Below the pieces are notes generated by a model that was given only the letters and a program-made list of their open reading frames with translations, was not told the origin of the DNA and searched no databases. A stretch of 64,000 nucleotides of DNA from Clostridiales bacterium mt11. GTDB lineage: Bacteria > Bacillota > Clostridia > Tissierellales > Tepidimicrobiaceae. The first letter of the stretch is position 1. Each line of letters begins with the position of its first letter. Shown here one piece after another: positions 7,962 through 17,900 of the stretch. The translations under genes and the position numbers were made by a program. The DNA lies in assembly GCA_001282665.1 (NCBI GenBank), contig LN874947.1, positions 507,563-571,562 on the forward strand. The letters are read 5' to 3'.

Positions 7962-8999
7962 ATGAAATTAAATATTGATTACATAATCAATAAATTATCA
8001 GATCTATTAAAAATACCTAGTCCTTCAGGTGATACAGAAAAGGCAATACAATTTGTGGAAGATGAATTTAAGTCCATGGGAATTTCCACCTATAGAACTA
8101 ATAAAGGTGCATTAATAGGTACTATTGAAGGTCTAAATACAGATAAGGAGGTAACTCTCTCTGGTCATGTGGATACACTGGGTGGAATGGTTAAAGAAAT
8201 TAAATCCAATGGAAGAATAATGTTCACTCAAATAGGGGGGTATGTTTGGAGTACTGTAGAAGGGGAATATGTAAATATTGAAAATAGTGGTGGGAAGAGA
8301 TATTCAGGAACTATATTGACTACTAAGGCTTCATCCCATGTTCATGGCGAAGAAACAAAGACCATCGAAAGAAGTATGAAAAACATGGAAATAAGGTTAG
8401 ATGAAAGGGTATCAAGTAAGGAAGATGTAGAAAGTCTTGGCATAAATGTGGGAGATTTTGTATTCTTTGATCCTAGAGTTACTGTAACGGAAAGTGGATT
8501 TATTAAGTCAAGACATTTGGATGACAAAGCTGGAGTAGTATCCATACTAGGCATAGCAAAGTACTTAGTTGAAAACAACATAAAGCCAAAATATACTACC
8601 AACTTTTTTATAAGCAACTATGAAGAGGTAGGTCATGGAGCTAGTGCTGCTATTCCTGAAAAAACTTTTGAATTTATTGCTATTGACATGGCAGCTCCAG
8701 GTGAAGGTCAAACTTCCGACGAGTTTAGTGTAACCATTTGTGCAAAGGACAGCTCAGGTCCTTATGATTTAGAATTGAAGAAGCGATTAGTTACTTTAGC
8801 AAAAGAAAATGATTTAAGTTATCAAATCGATATATACCCATATTATGGTTCTGATGGCTCAGCAGCATTAAGAGCAGGTCATGACTTTAAGGTTGGACTT
8901 ATAGGTCCTGGAGTAGATGCATCTCATTCCTTTGAACGAACTCATAAAGAGGCTATAGAAAATACTATAAAACTTGGTATATTGTATTTGACTAAATAA
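7962..8999 (+). CDS. M42-family aminopeptidase/endoglucanase-like metallopeptidase
   Basis: 345 residues, start at the ATG at 7962 with AGAGGAGG seven bases upstream. M42 enzymes are cytosolic dinuclear metal aminopeptidases that form dodecameric shells and finish peptide breakdown. Metal ligands visible: SGHVDTLGG (His, Asp), KSRHLDDKAG (Asp), NYEEVGHGAS (catalytic/ligand Glu pair) and the late ASHSFERTH histidine. An inserted beta domain lies between the first two. In a peptide-fermenting anaerobe this fits amino acid supply. It is a monocistronic plus-strand gene with its own terminator. Confidence 0.93.
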   Translation: MKLNIDYIINKLSDLLKIPSPSGDTEKAIQFVEDEFKSMGISTYRTNKGALIGTIEGLNTDKEVTLSGHVDTLGGMVKEIKSNGRIMFTQIGGYVWSTVEGEYVNIENSGGKRYSGTILTTKASSHVHGEETKTIERSMKNMEIRLDERVSSKEDVESLGINVGDFVFFDPRVTVTESGFIKSRHLDDKAGVVSILGIAKYLVENNIKPKYTTNFFISNYEEVGHGASAAIPEKTFEFIAIDMAAPGEGQTSDEFSVTICAKDSSGPYDLELKKRLVTLAKENDLSYQIDIYPYYGSDGSAALRAGHDFKVGLIGPGVDASHSFERTHKEAIENTIKLGILYLTK

Positions 9000-9024
9000 A
9001 ACGGGAATTTCTTCCCGTTTTATT
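8998..9024 (+). terminator. Terminator of M42 peptidase gene
   Basis: AAAACGGGAA/TTCCCGTTTT stem with a 4-base loop, followed by ATTTAAATT; it begins at the stop codon. Confidence 0.75.
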
Positions 9025-9109
9025 TAAATTAAATTCATAATCATAAATTAACTAATTTTTCCACGGTTAATATGAATAAACTTTGCAGAACATAAAGAGA
9101 GGTGATTTT

Positions 9110-9631
9110 ATGAGTATAAATGAAAAATTTATTATAGACTTACAAGGTAGATCCTATGTTACTTATGAAGGGCTATTGGATTTAGCCCATCAAAACAATT
9201 TAAAATCCCTTGAGGTAGAACTCATTCAAATTCCGACAAAAGATAATAATATGACTGCCATATGTAAAGCTACTGCCACTACTGAAAATGAAACCTATAT
9301 GGACATCGGAGATGCTAGCCCTCAATCCGTTAATTCCAATATAGCTCCTCATCTAATTAGGATGGCTTCTACTCGTGCTAAAGCAAGAGTTCTAAGGGAT
9401 TTGACTAACGTAGGTATGACTGCTATTGAAGAATTATCTTTAAATGAAAATATTTCAGAATCAGAAGACACTTATACACCTATGGCGGAAGAGCCTCCTA
9501 CTAGAAGACAATTAGAAACTATAAAAAAGTTAGCTGATGAATTGAATATTCCTGTTAATTATGATGAACTAACAAAAAAATCTGCTGGTAGTTTAATATC
9601 TAAAATGTTAGATGAAGTAAAAAAATCCTAA
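9110..9631 (+). CDS. Conserved protein of unknown function, possible nucleic-acid role
   Basis: 173 residues, start at 9110 with AGAGAGGTG upstream. The central block GDASPQSVNSNIAPHLIRMA followed by STRAKARVLRDLTNVGM is strongly patterned and resembles, in my memory, conserved proteins of Firmicutes and cyanobacteria that look like phage ssDNA-annealing or Rad52/Erf-type proteins, but I cannot confirm that link. After an acidic spacer (about 120-140) the C-terminus has RRQLETIKKLADEL, a small helical motif often seen in single-strand-binding tails. The N-terminus describes a beta-rich domain. No partner gene is near; it has its own terminator. Treat as unknown. Confidence 0.7.
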   Translation: MSINEKFIIDLQGRSYVTYEGLLDLAHQNNLKSLEVELIQIPTKDNNMTAICKATATTENETYMDIGDASPQSVNSNIAPHLIRMASTRAKARVLRDLTNVGMTAIEELSLNENISESEDTYTPMAEEPPTRRQLETIKKLADELNIPVNYDELTKKSAGSLISKMLDEVKKS

Positions 9632-9643
9632 TTATACAGGTAA

Positions 9644-9662
9644 AGCGGACCATAGGTCCGCT
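9644..9662. terminator. Terminator between convergent genes
   Basis: AGCGGACC/GGTCCGCT stem with a 3-base loop followed by CTCTTT on the plus strand; lies between convergent 9110-9631 and yvcK. Confidence 0.65.
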
Positions 9663-9670
9663 CTCTTTCA

Positions 9671-10933
9671 TCAAAAAGCTTTCTTCTTTGCTACTTCTAT
9701 TAAAATTTGGCTCAAAGATAAGGAATCGTGACGAATATAATCTTTTTTAATATCCACTAAGTTTTCTTTTATCAGTTCGATACCTCTAGAATTTAATATT
9801 TCTTCATCATTATCCCCTAGAACTACAGTTTCTGAACCATCAAAAATGTATTTTTCCAACGTCTCTTCTGGAATCTTTTCCACATTTGCAATTACATAAT
9901 CTAAGAAATCATCCCTACTATGCTTTAGTATTCCATTTACATGGTCTAATACCGTATACCCATCAGTTTCTCCAGGTTGAGTCATCACATTGGTAATATA
10001 TACCTTTGGACCTTTTGCTTCATATATTGTATCTACAATATTATTTACCAATAGATTTGGTATGACGCTAGTATATAGACTCCCTGGTCCCAATACTATT
10101 AAATCAGCATCTTTTATGGCTTCAACAGCTTCCGTCAGTGGATAACTTACCTTAGGTTCCATATATATTCGACTTATCTTACTGGATAACTCTTTATTTT
10201 TTAAAGGGATTTCCGACTCACCTTTTATGGTGTGACCATTTTCCAACTCAGCATATAGTATTACATCTTCTAACGTCATGGGCAATACTTTTCCCGTTAC
10301 GGCTAATACGTTGGAGGTTTCCTTTATTGCCATTTCAAAACTGCCATATATCTCATTCATAGCAGCTATAAATAGGTTTCCAAAGTTTTGACCCTTTAGC
10401 AGTCCTTCATTAAACCTATATTGTAAAAGTTTTTCCATAGTAGGCTCTGTATTTGCTAAGGCTAAAATACAAGATCTAATATCTCCGGGAGGAAGCATAC
10501 CTAAGTCCTCTCTTAATACTCCAGAACCTCCACCATCATCTGCTACAGTTACAATGGCAGTGATATTGGATGTGTACTCTTTTAACCCCCTTAATAATAC
10601 AGATAATCCAGTTCCTCCCCCAATAACTACCACCTTTGGTCCTCTTGACAGTACCTTTTCTCTATATATAATATCGCTAATGTCATTTCTACTTATATCT
10701 CCATTGATAGTAGTCCTTTTAACTCCATTTGCTATACTATAAAAGGACTTTTTTATAGAAAAGAGTATAAGAAAAACTCCAACCGCAACAAATGTAATCT
10801 CTGCACTAATTCTATATTTAACGACTATATTGTACATGAAACTGGATAATCCAATAGACAATAAGATAATTCCAAGAATGCCTAAAAAAATCCAGCCCAT
10901 GAGTATTAGTTTAGGCCTATGTTTTTTACTCAT
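9671..10933 (-). CDS. yvcK: YvcK/CofD-like gluconeogenesis factor
   Basis: 420 residues. Two N-terminal membrane spans (about 10-32 and 44-60) precede the CofD-like Rossmann domain starting at VVVIGGGTGLSVLLRGLKEY (about 101-120) with ADDGGGSG and LPPGDIRSC. YvcK binds UDP-sugars and supports growth and cell shape on gluconeogenic carbon sources in Bacillus; it belongs to the same fold as 2-phospho-L-lactate transferase but is not an F420 enzyme. The membrane anchor is seen in clostridial forms; the Bacillus protein lacks it. It follows rapZ by 15 bases. Confidence 0.92.
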   Translation of the reverse strand: MSKKHRPKLILMGWIFLGILGIILLSIGLSSFMYNIVVKYRISAEITFVAVGVFLILFSIKKSFYSIANGVKRTTINGDISRNDISDIIYREKVLSRGPKVVVIGGGTGLSVLLRGLKEYTSNITAIVTVADDGGGSGVLREDLGMLPPGDIRSCILALANTEPTMEKLLQYRFNEGLLKGQNFGNLFIAAMNEIYGSFEMAIKETSNVLAVTGKVLPMTLEDVILYAELENGHTIKGESEIPLKNKELSSKISRIYMEPKVSYPLTEAVEAIKDADLIVLGPGSLYTSVIPNLLVNNIVDTIYEAKGPKVYITNVMTQPGETDGYTVLDHVNGILKHSRDDFLDYVIANVEKIPEETLEKYIFDGSETVVLGDNDEEILNSRGIELIKENLVDIKKDYIRHDSLSLSQILIEVAKKKAF

Positions 10934-10948
10934 AAATACATACCCCTT

Positions 10949-11806
10949 CTATCTTAATTTATAATCTCTATGAATTACAATCGCTCGATGGCCATTTTCT
11001 TTAAGCTCACTTCCTATATAATTTGCTATAGCAACGGATCTATGTTTACCTCCAGTACATCCTATGCCTACTATTAGTTGAGTCTTTCCCTCTTTAATAT
11101 AATATGGAATAAGGAATTCCAGCATATCTACTAGTTTCGTAGTAAAGGTATTTGTCTGCTCCCAAGCAAAAACATATTTTCTAACACTTTCATCTTCTCC
11201 AGTTAAATCCTTTAATTCCGGTATATAATAAGGGTTTGGAGTAAACCTTACATCAAAAACTAAATCTGCATCTAAAAGTATACCATGTTTAAATCCAAAA
11301 GAAACTACGGATATAGTCAACTTTCTCAATTCTTTACCTTCAACGAAAATTTTACCTATCTCTTCCTTTAACATTCCTATAGTTAATTTTGATGTATCTA
11401 TTATATAATCCGATCTGTTTTTTACATCTTGTAGCAAATCCCTTTCTTCATAAATCCCTTCAATAATCCTTCCATTTGGATTTAAAGGATGAGGTCTTCT
11501 CAATTCCTTATATCTTTTTATAAGCACATTATCTTGTGCATCTAAAAATAAAATCCTATATTTTAATCCCTTTTCGTTTAAAGCTTCCAACCCTTTGAAT
11601 AAATCCTCAAAGAATGTACCCCCTCTAATATCTACTACTACAGCTACCTTATCTATACTCCTTTTAGATTGGTAACATAGTTCAGCAAACTTTGGCAATA
11701 AAGCTGGGGGGAGATTATCCATACAATAATAGCCTATATCCTCCATAGCCTTCATAGCTTGACTCTTCCCTGCTCCAGACATTCCTGTGATTATAACAAA
11801 TTCCAT
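10949..11806 (-). CDS. rapZ: RapZ/YvcJ nucleotide-binding protein
   Basis: 285 residues. The P-loop GMSGAGKS (8-15) and the C-terminal signature GIGCTGGKHRSV are diagnostic. RapZ in enterobacteria is an RNase E adaptor controlling glucosamine-6-phosphate synthase sRNAs; in Firmicutes (YvcJ) it is a GTPase/ATPase of uncertain role, consistently linked with yvcK and whiA. AGGAGGTG lies upstream of the ATG. It sits in a minus-strand run murB-PHP-rapZ-yvcK with gaps of 12-20 bases, so probably an operon. Confidence 0.95.
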   Translation of the reverse strand: MEFVIITGMSGAGKSQAMKAMEDIGYYCMDNLPPALLPKFAELCYQSKRSIDKVAVVVDIRGGTFFEDLFKGLEALNEKGLKYRILFLDAQDNVLIKRYKELRRPHPLNPNGRIIEGIYEERDLLQDVKNRSDYIIDTSKLTIGMLKEEIGKIFVEGKELRKLTISVVSFGFKHGILLDADLVFDVRFTPNPYYIPELKDLTGEDESVRKYVFAWEQTNTFTTKLVDMLEFLIPYYIKEGKTQLIVGIGCTGGKHRSVAIANYIGSELKENGHRAIVIHRDYKLR

Positions 11807-11826
11807 TACACCTTCACCTCCTGTAG

Positions 11827-12564
11827 TTAATCCTTTGCATTTATTATCCTATTAATAGGGATATTAGCTTGTAGTATTCTTTTTATTCCTTCTTCAACAT
11901 TGCCCACATCTGATGGGCTATGAGCATCGCTGTTTATATAAAATTCAACCTTTGACTTTAAAGCAATCTCTAAGTTTTCAACAGATAATTGACTGTGGTG
12001 TGAATTAATTTCCAATGCTGTACCCTCATTATAAGCCACATCTGAAAGTTTTCTAATATCCAATTTAGCTTTAGAACCCGGATGGGTAATTATATCTATT
12101 GGATACTTTTTCATAGCCTTTATCACAGCTTCTGTATTCGATTGTTTCATCTTATTTTCAAATATAGATATTACTTTTGACGTTGGATTTAAAATATAAA
12201 ACAAAAATATGCTCTTTATATTTTTAGGAACAATGCCATAATGAAAGCCTAATAATAGTATATCAAGTATTTCAATTATCTCTTCATCTACATCTATATT
12301 ACCATCATAATCCATTACATTTGCCTCAACGCCTAATAACACATTTATCCCTTTTTCCTTATACTCTTCTTTTAATTCATCTATTTCTTTTCTCATCTTA
12401 AATATTTCTTTTCTCTTTACCCCATATAAGAAATGCCCTGGTCCATGGTCGCATATAGCAATCTCCTTTAATCCTTTATTAAGAGCTGCTTCTACATTTT
12501 CCCTTATAGTTCCAGTTCCATGACTGTATACAGTGTGGGTATGGTAGTCTCCTATTATGTTCAT
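11827..12564 (-). CDS. PHP-domain phosphoesterase
   Basis: 245 residues of a stand-alone PHP domain. Metal-binding signatures: DYHTHTVYSHGTG (about 6-18), AICDHGPGHF (about 37-46), HPG (about 161) and NSDAHSPSDVG near the C-terminus. Such proteins are histidinol-phosphatase-like or YcdX-like phosphoesterases; the substrate cannot be read from sequence. It is not the histidine enzyme by context: no his genes are near. A PHP gene between murB and rapZ is a common clostridial arrangement. Confidence 0.88.
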   Translation of the reverse strand: MNIIGDYHTHTVYSHGTGTIRENVEAALNKGLKEIAICDHGPGHFLYGVKRKEIFKMRKEIDELKEEYKEKGINVLLGVEANVMDYDGNIDVDEEIIEILDILLLGFHYGIVPKNIKSIFLFYILNPTSKVISIFENKMKQSNTEAVIKAMKKYPIDIITHPGSKAKLDIRKLSDVAYNEGTALEINSHHSQLSVENLEIALKSKVEFYINSDAHSPSDVGNVEEGIKRILQANIPINRIINAKD

Positions 12565-12576
12565 CTTCGTTCCTTT

Positions 12577-13485
12577 CTAATCACCTATAATTTTTATCTC
12601 TGGTTCTAGCATTACATCAAATTTATCATTAACTATCTTTTGAATGGTCTTTATAAGGGTGAAAACATCTTCAAATGTGGCATTGCCTACATTAATCACA
12701 AAACCACAATGTTTCTCAGAAACTTTAGCATCTCCAAATCTAAGCCCTCTAAGTCCTGAATCGTCTATAAGTTTTCCTGCATAAAAACCTACAGGTCTTT
12801 TAAAGGTACTGCCTCCACTAGGGAATTCTAGAGGTTGTTTAGAATTTCTTTTAAAAGTTAAATCCTTCATCTTTTCCTCTATTAAAGAATATTCTCCCCT
12901 ATTAAGCTCAACTTCTACACCTAAAACTATTAGCCCTTCATCTGCGACTCTACTTCCCCTATATCTAAAATTCATATCTTTATTGCTAAACTCAACTACA
13001 TTATTATCCTTATCTAAAGCTTTAACTTTAGTAACTATATCTTTCATTTCACCACCATAGGCTCCTGCATTCATTGTAACAGCACCGCCTATGGTACCAG
13101 GTATTCCACTGGCAAATTCAAACCCCGTCAAGGAATGTCTTAGACTATTTTTTGCAATTACAGATAACAATGCACCGCCTTGACAAATAACCTTGTTATC
13201 TATTACATCTATTTTATCAAATCCATTTCCTATTTTAATAACTACTCCTCTTATGCCTGAATCTTTAACCAATAGATTGGTTCCATTCCCCATAACAAAA
13301 TGTTTAATATGATTATCTCTACAGAATTTAACAGATTCTATAATATCCTCTTCTGTCTTAGGTATTATCATCACATCTACTGGTCCACCAATTTTAAAAG
13401 AGGTATGATTTTTCATAAGTTCGTCAAACAATATATCTCCAAAATTTTGATTCTCAAATAGCTTAAAAAGTTTAACTTTATCCAA
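12577..13485 (-). CDS. murB: UDP-N-acetylenolpyruvoylglucosamine reductase
   Basis: 302 residues. MurB reduces enolpyruvyl-UDP-GlcNAc to UDP-MurNAc using FAD and NADPH, an early cytosolic step of peptidoglycan synthesis. FAD-binding motifs GNGTNLLVKDSGIRG and SGIPGTIGGAVTMNAGAYGG, the catalytic serine in SGGSTFKRP and the C-terminal LEPEIKIIG glutamate are intact. The shorter C-terminal domain fits the type II enzymes of Gram-positive bacteria. It begins with TTG, preceded by AGGAGTG. First gene of the murB-PHP-rapZ-yvcK run. Confidence 0.96.
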   Translation of the reverse strand: MDKVKLFKLFENQNFGDILFDELMKNHTSFKIGGPVDVMIIPKTEEDIIESVKFCRDNHIKHFVMGNGTNLLVKDSGIRGVVIKIGNGFDKIDVIDNKVICQGGALLSVIAKNSLRHSLTGFEFASGIPGTIGGAVTMNAGAYGGEMKDIVTKVKALDKDNNVVEFSNKDMNFRYRGSRVADEGLIVLGVEVELNRGEYSLIEEKMKDLTFKRNSKQPLEFPSGGSTFKRPVGFYAGKLIDDSGLRGLRFGDAKVSEKHCGFVINVGNATFEDVFTLIKTIQKIVNDKFDVMLEPEIKIIGD

Positions 13486-13508
13486 AATACCACTCCTACT
13501 TCATAAAT

Positions 13509-14801
13509 TTATTTTATTAATTTATCTATTTCTATTTTAGCATCTTCAATAGCCTCATAGGAAAATTTTTTCCCTAAAATAGCACTTTTTATTTCTCCTT
13601 GGATTATGGAATCTATCTCCACCCAATTATCTATGAAGGGTACGTAATAAGTATAGGATAGACTCTCCTCTATTCTTTTCATTTTAGGATTATCCACATA
13701 CATATCCTTTACACCTCTTTTAACCGTAAATAGTCCAATTTCTTCTAAGGTTTTCTGGTTGGAATCCGTAGTTAAGGATTTCAAAAACTCAACACACATT
13801 TTCATCTTCTTCGTATCCTCACTTTTTATAACTCCATAGGAAACTATATCATTACTCAACACTACTGGCAAATTTTTATCTCCTATTGGATAGTTGACTA
13901 CATCAAAATTAAATCCAGTACCCTCTTTATATGATTTATCTAGTACATTTACAGCCCAAGAACCTGTAGCATATACTGCTGCTTTCTGCTCTTTATAAAA
14001 CATATTCCAAGCATCCTTCTCCTCAATTATACCAAAATAATCTGGTACTACCTTATATTTATGTTTTAAATCTGTGACCTTTTCCAATCCTTTAATAGCC
14101 TTTTCTCCATAAAATCTATATTCCATCCTCTTATGGTCTATAAGCTCGCCACCATCGGAAAGGATTATTCCCCAAATATTATAATTCTTTGGTTCAACAT
14201 AGGAAATAAAACCATATTCATCTATCATACCATCTCCATCAGAATCAAAATTAAGTAGTTTAAGTGAATTTACAAATTCTTCATAAGTCCAATTCCCATT
14301 TAGAGGGGGTGTTACCCCTCTTTCACTAAATTTATCTAAATTAATATACATGGTATAAGTACTCATGCCTATAGGTACTGCCATCAATTGTTTATTGTAC
14401 CTTACAGATTTTAATACCTGATGTTTAAACTCTTCTAATTCTTCTTTTTCAAAATAACCATCTAAAGGTTCTAAAATACTAAACTGTTGAAAATTCGAAT
14501 CAATGGGAATTATATCTGGCTTATTATCTTTATTATCTCCAACTTTATCATATGAATCATTATTCTTTACTTGAGTTAATTCAATATAAACTCCTGGATT
14601 CCTCTTTTCAAATTCTCTAATCTTCCTTTGCAGCCAATTATAACGACTGCCCATATTAGGATTTCTTACATCACATATATTTATTATACCCTTATATGGC
14701 TCTTCTTCTACCTCCTCCAATTGAATAAAACTATTTATAAATAAATTATATGTCCAAATCACTATAAATCCAACCAATATAATTGATATTATTTTTCTCA
14801 A
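13509..14801 (-). CDS. Extracellular solute-binding protein, family 1 (orphan)
   Basis: About 430 residues, start taken as TTG at 14801 because AGGAGG sits 8 bases upstream; an upstream GTG lies inside that site. A single N-terminal hydrophobic segment (about 4-24) with no lipobox cysteine suggests a membrane-anchored rather than lipid-anchored protein. The rest has the pattern of ABC sugar-binding proteins: FEKRNPGVYIELTQV, PLNGNWTYEEFVNSLKLL, an aspartate-rich DSDGDGMIDEYGF, and WAVN before a ligand-binding hinge. No permease or ATPase gene is nearby, so the transporter partner, if any, is elsewhere. A sensory or accessory role is possible. Confidence 0.82.
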   Translation of the reverse strand: MRKIISIILVGFIVIWTYNLFINSFIQLEEVEEEPYKGIINICDVRNPNMGSRYNWLQRKIREFEKRNPGVYIELTQVKNNDSYDKVGDNKDNKPDIIPIDSNFQQFSILEPLDGYFEKEELEEFKHQVLKSVRYNKQLMAVPIGMSTYTMYINLDKFSERGVTPPLNGNWTYEEFVNSLKLLNFDSDGDGMIDEYGFISYVEPKNYNIWGIILSDGGELIDHKRMEYRFYGEKAIKGLEKVTDLKHKYKVVPDYFGIIEEKDAWNMFYKEQKAAVYATGSWAVNVLDKSYKEGTGFNFDVVNYPIGDKNLPVVLSNDIVSYGVIKSEDTKKMKMCVEFLKSLTTDSNQKTLEEIGLFTVKRGVKDMYVDNPKMKRIEESLSYTYYVPFIDNWVEIDSIIQGEIKSAILGKKFSYEAIEDAKIEIDKLIK

Positions 14802-14875
14802 AACAGCCACCTCCTACAATATAATTATTCACAGAAAATAATCATTATGTAGAGAATGACAAAATGAACATAGAA

Positions 14876-14905
14876 AAGAGAGCTAATTTTAAAAATAGCT
14901 CTCTT
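14876..14905 (-). terminator. Second hairpin downstream of PFOR
   Basis: AAGAGAGCTA/TAGCTCTCTT stem, 10 bp, followed on the minus strand by TTTTC. It lies between the PFOR terminator and the start of the solute-binding gene, so it is either a backup terminator or part of that gene's leader. Confidence 0.5.
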
Positions 14906-14944
14906 GGATTAGCTTATTCTAAGAAGGTAGTATTCATAAACTAA

Positions 14945-14982
14945 TAAAGCAAGGTAGGAACCTAAGTCCCTACCTTGCTTTA
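14945..14982 (-). terminator. Terminator of PFOR gene
   Basis: Long stem AAAGCAAGGTAGG/CCTACCTTGCTTT with an inner loop, four bases after the PFOR stop; strongly stable and almost perfectly paired. Confidence 0.8.
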
Positions 14983-14985
14983 TTT

Positions 14986-17900
14986 TTAGTCTTCTGCCAT
15001 TTTCTTATATTTTTCGTATCTTTCCTTAGCATCTTGTTCTGCTGCCTTGAATAGTTCATCAGCTTCTTGTGGGAATGTACGTTTAAGTGATGTATATCTT
15101 ACTTCTGAGTTTAGGAAATCCATAAATGGTTCTGTTGGTTCTTTTGAATCTAGTATAAATGGATTCTTTCCTTCTTCTTTTAATCTTGGATCGAATCTAT
15201 ATAGATGCCAGTATCCTGTATCTACTGCTTTCTTTTCTTGTTTTATACTAGTTCCCATACCCGTTCTTATACCATGGTTAATACATGGTGCATAAGCTAT
15301 TACTAGGGATGGTCCATCATAGGATTCTGCTTCTTGTAGAGCTTTCATCAATTGATTCATATTTGCTCCCAGAGCTACTTGTGCTACATATACATATCCA
15401 TAAGTTGCTGCAATCATACCTAAATCTTTCTTTCTTACCTTTTTACCAGATGCTGCAAACTTAGCAACAGCTGCTGTTGGTGTTGATTTAGATGATTGAC
15501 CACCTGTATTTGAATATACCTCTGTATCGAATACCAATACATTTACATTTTCTCCAGATGCCAATACATGGTCTAAACCGCCAAAACCTATATCATATGC
15601 CCAGCCGTCTCCACCAAATATCCATACGGATTTCTTAATTAGATAATCCTTTAATTCAGCTATTTCTCCAAGGATTTCGCTGCCTCTCTCATTTGAAAGT
15701 TTTCTATCCAATCTCGGTATAATAAGCCCTGCCGCAGCCTTGGAAGCCTTTGGATCATCTTTACCGTCTAGCCAAGCGTTAAATGCCATACTTAAATCTT
15801 CATCTATATTTAATCCAATAAACTCTGTCATTAGATTTTCAAGTTTTTCTCTAATCTTTCTTACTGCAATTGCCATACCATATCCATATTCTGCATTGTC
15901 TTCAAATAAAGAGTTAGCCCAAGCTGGTCCTTTTCCTTCTTTATTCATACAATATGGAGTTGATGGTGCAGATGCTCCCCAAATGGATGAACATCCTGTA
16001 GCATTAGCTAAAATCATCCTATCTCCAAATAGTTGAGTTACAAGTTTTGCATATGGTGTTTCTCCACAACCAGCACATGCTCCTGAGAATTGTAGTAATG
16101 GTTGTTTAAATTGACTTCCTTTTAAAGTTGTGTCTGCCATTAACTCTTCCTTTGGTTCTACCTTATTAACTGCATAATCCCAATTCTTAGATTGTACTTC
16201 ATAATGCTCTTCAAATGGTTTCATAACCAATGCTTTTTGTTTTGCAGGGCATACATCTGCACAGTTTCCACAGCCAGTACAGTCTAATGGTGATATTTGA
16301 ATACGGAATTCATGACCTTCTAATCCTTTTCCTACTGCCTTCTTAGTTTCAAAGGTTTCAGGTGCATTCTTCTTTTCTTCCTCATTCAATAAGAATGGTC
16401 TTATAACTGCATGAGGACATACATATGAACATTGATTACATTGGATACAATTTTCCATTATCCATTCTGGTACTTCAACAGCTATACCACGTTTTTCATA
16501 TGCTGATGTTCCATGTGGAAATGCTCCATCTTCCCTACCAACAAAAGTGCTAACTGGAAGTTTATCTCCCTCTTGTCTATTCATTGGTATTACTACATTT
16601 CTTATGAACTCTGGTACTTCTTTATCAGTAGCTACTTCTTCGTCTTTTGCATCTTTCCAACTTTCAGGTACTTCAATTTGAACTAAAGCTTCTATACCTC
16701 TATCTACTGCCCTATGGTTCATATTTACAATTTCTTCACCTTTTTTACCATATTGTTTTACTATGGAATCTTTCAAATGTTTTATAGCTTCATCTATTGG
16801 TATAACGTTAGCAAGCTTAAAGAATGCAGATTGCATAATCATGTTAGTTCTTCCGCCAAGTCCAACTTCTTCAGCTATCTTTGTTGCATCAATAGTATAG
16901 AAATGTATATCATGTTCTGCTAAATATCTCTTCATTGAAGCTGGTAGATTTTTTTCTACTTGCTCTTTATCCCAATTACAATTTAGAAGGAATTTTCCTC
17001 CATCTTTCAATCCACTTAGTACATCATATTGGTATACATAGGATTGTTTTGAACAGGATATAAAATCTGCTTCATCTATTAAATAAGTAGATTTTATTGG
17101 TTGATGACCAAATCTTAAGTGAGATATTGTAACTCCACCAGACTTCTTACTATCATATGCAAAATATCCTTGTGCATACATATCTGTGTCATCACCGATT
17201 ATCTTAATTGCACTCTTATTAGCTCCAACAGTACCATCAGAACCGAATCCCCAGAATTTACACCTAATAGTCCCTTCTGGTTCAGTGTTTATATCTTCTT
17301 TTATTTCTAAAGATGTATGAGTAACATCATCTACTATGCCAATGGTAAATCTATCCTTTGGATTTTCTTCTTTCAAGTTGTCAAATACGGCTTTTATTTG
17401 AGAAGGAGTAGTGTCCTTTGAACCTAATCCATATCTTCCACCAACTATTACTGGATGTAAATCTGATTCATAGAATATACTTTGAACGTCTAAATGTAAA
17501 GGTTCAGCAATTGCACCTTTTTCTTTTGTTCTATCTAATACAGCAATCTTCTTAACGGTCTTAGGTAGTACATCAAAGAAATATTTTGGTGAAAATGGTC
17601 TATATAGATGTACTTCGATTACTCCTACCTTTTCTCCTTTTGCCATTAGATAATCGATAGTTTCTTCTATGGTTTCAGTTACTGATCCCATAGCAACTAT
17701 TATCCTTTCGGCTTCAGGATGACCATAGTAATTAAATGGTTTGTATTCTCTACCTGTTATTTTGTTTATTTCCTTCATATAGTCATTTACAACTTCAACT
17801 ATATTTTCATAATATGGATTTGAAGATTCCATAGCTTGGAAATAAATATCTGGGTTCTGTGCAGTTCCCTTAGTATATGGATGCTCTGGATTAAGAGATC

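Noticed and set aside
9671..10933. YvcK as CofD, making an F420 pathway with the CofE-like gene
   Set aside because: The yvcK-rapZ neighbourhood and GGGTGLS/ADDGGGSG motifs are those of the gluconeogenesis factor; no CofC or FbiC is seen.
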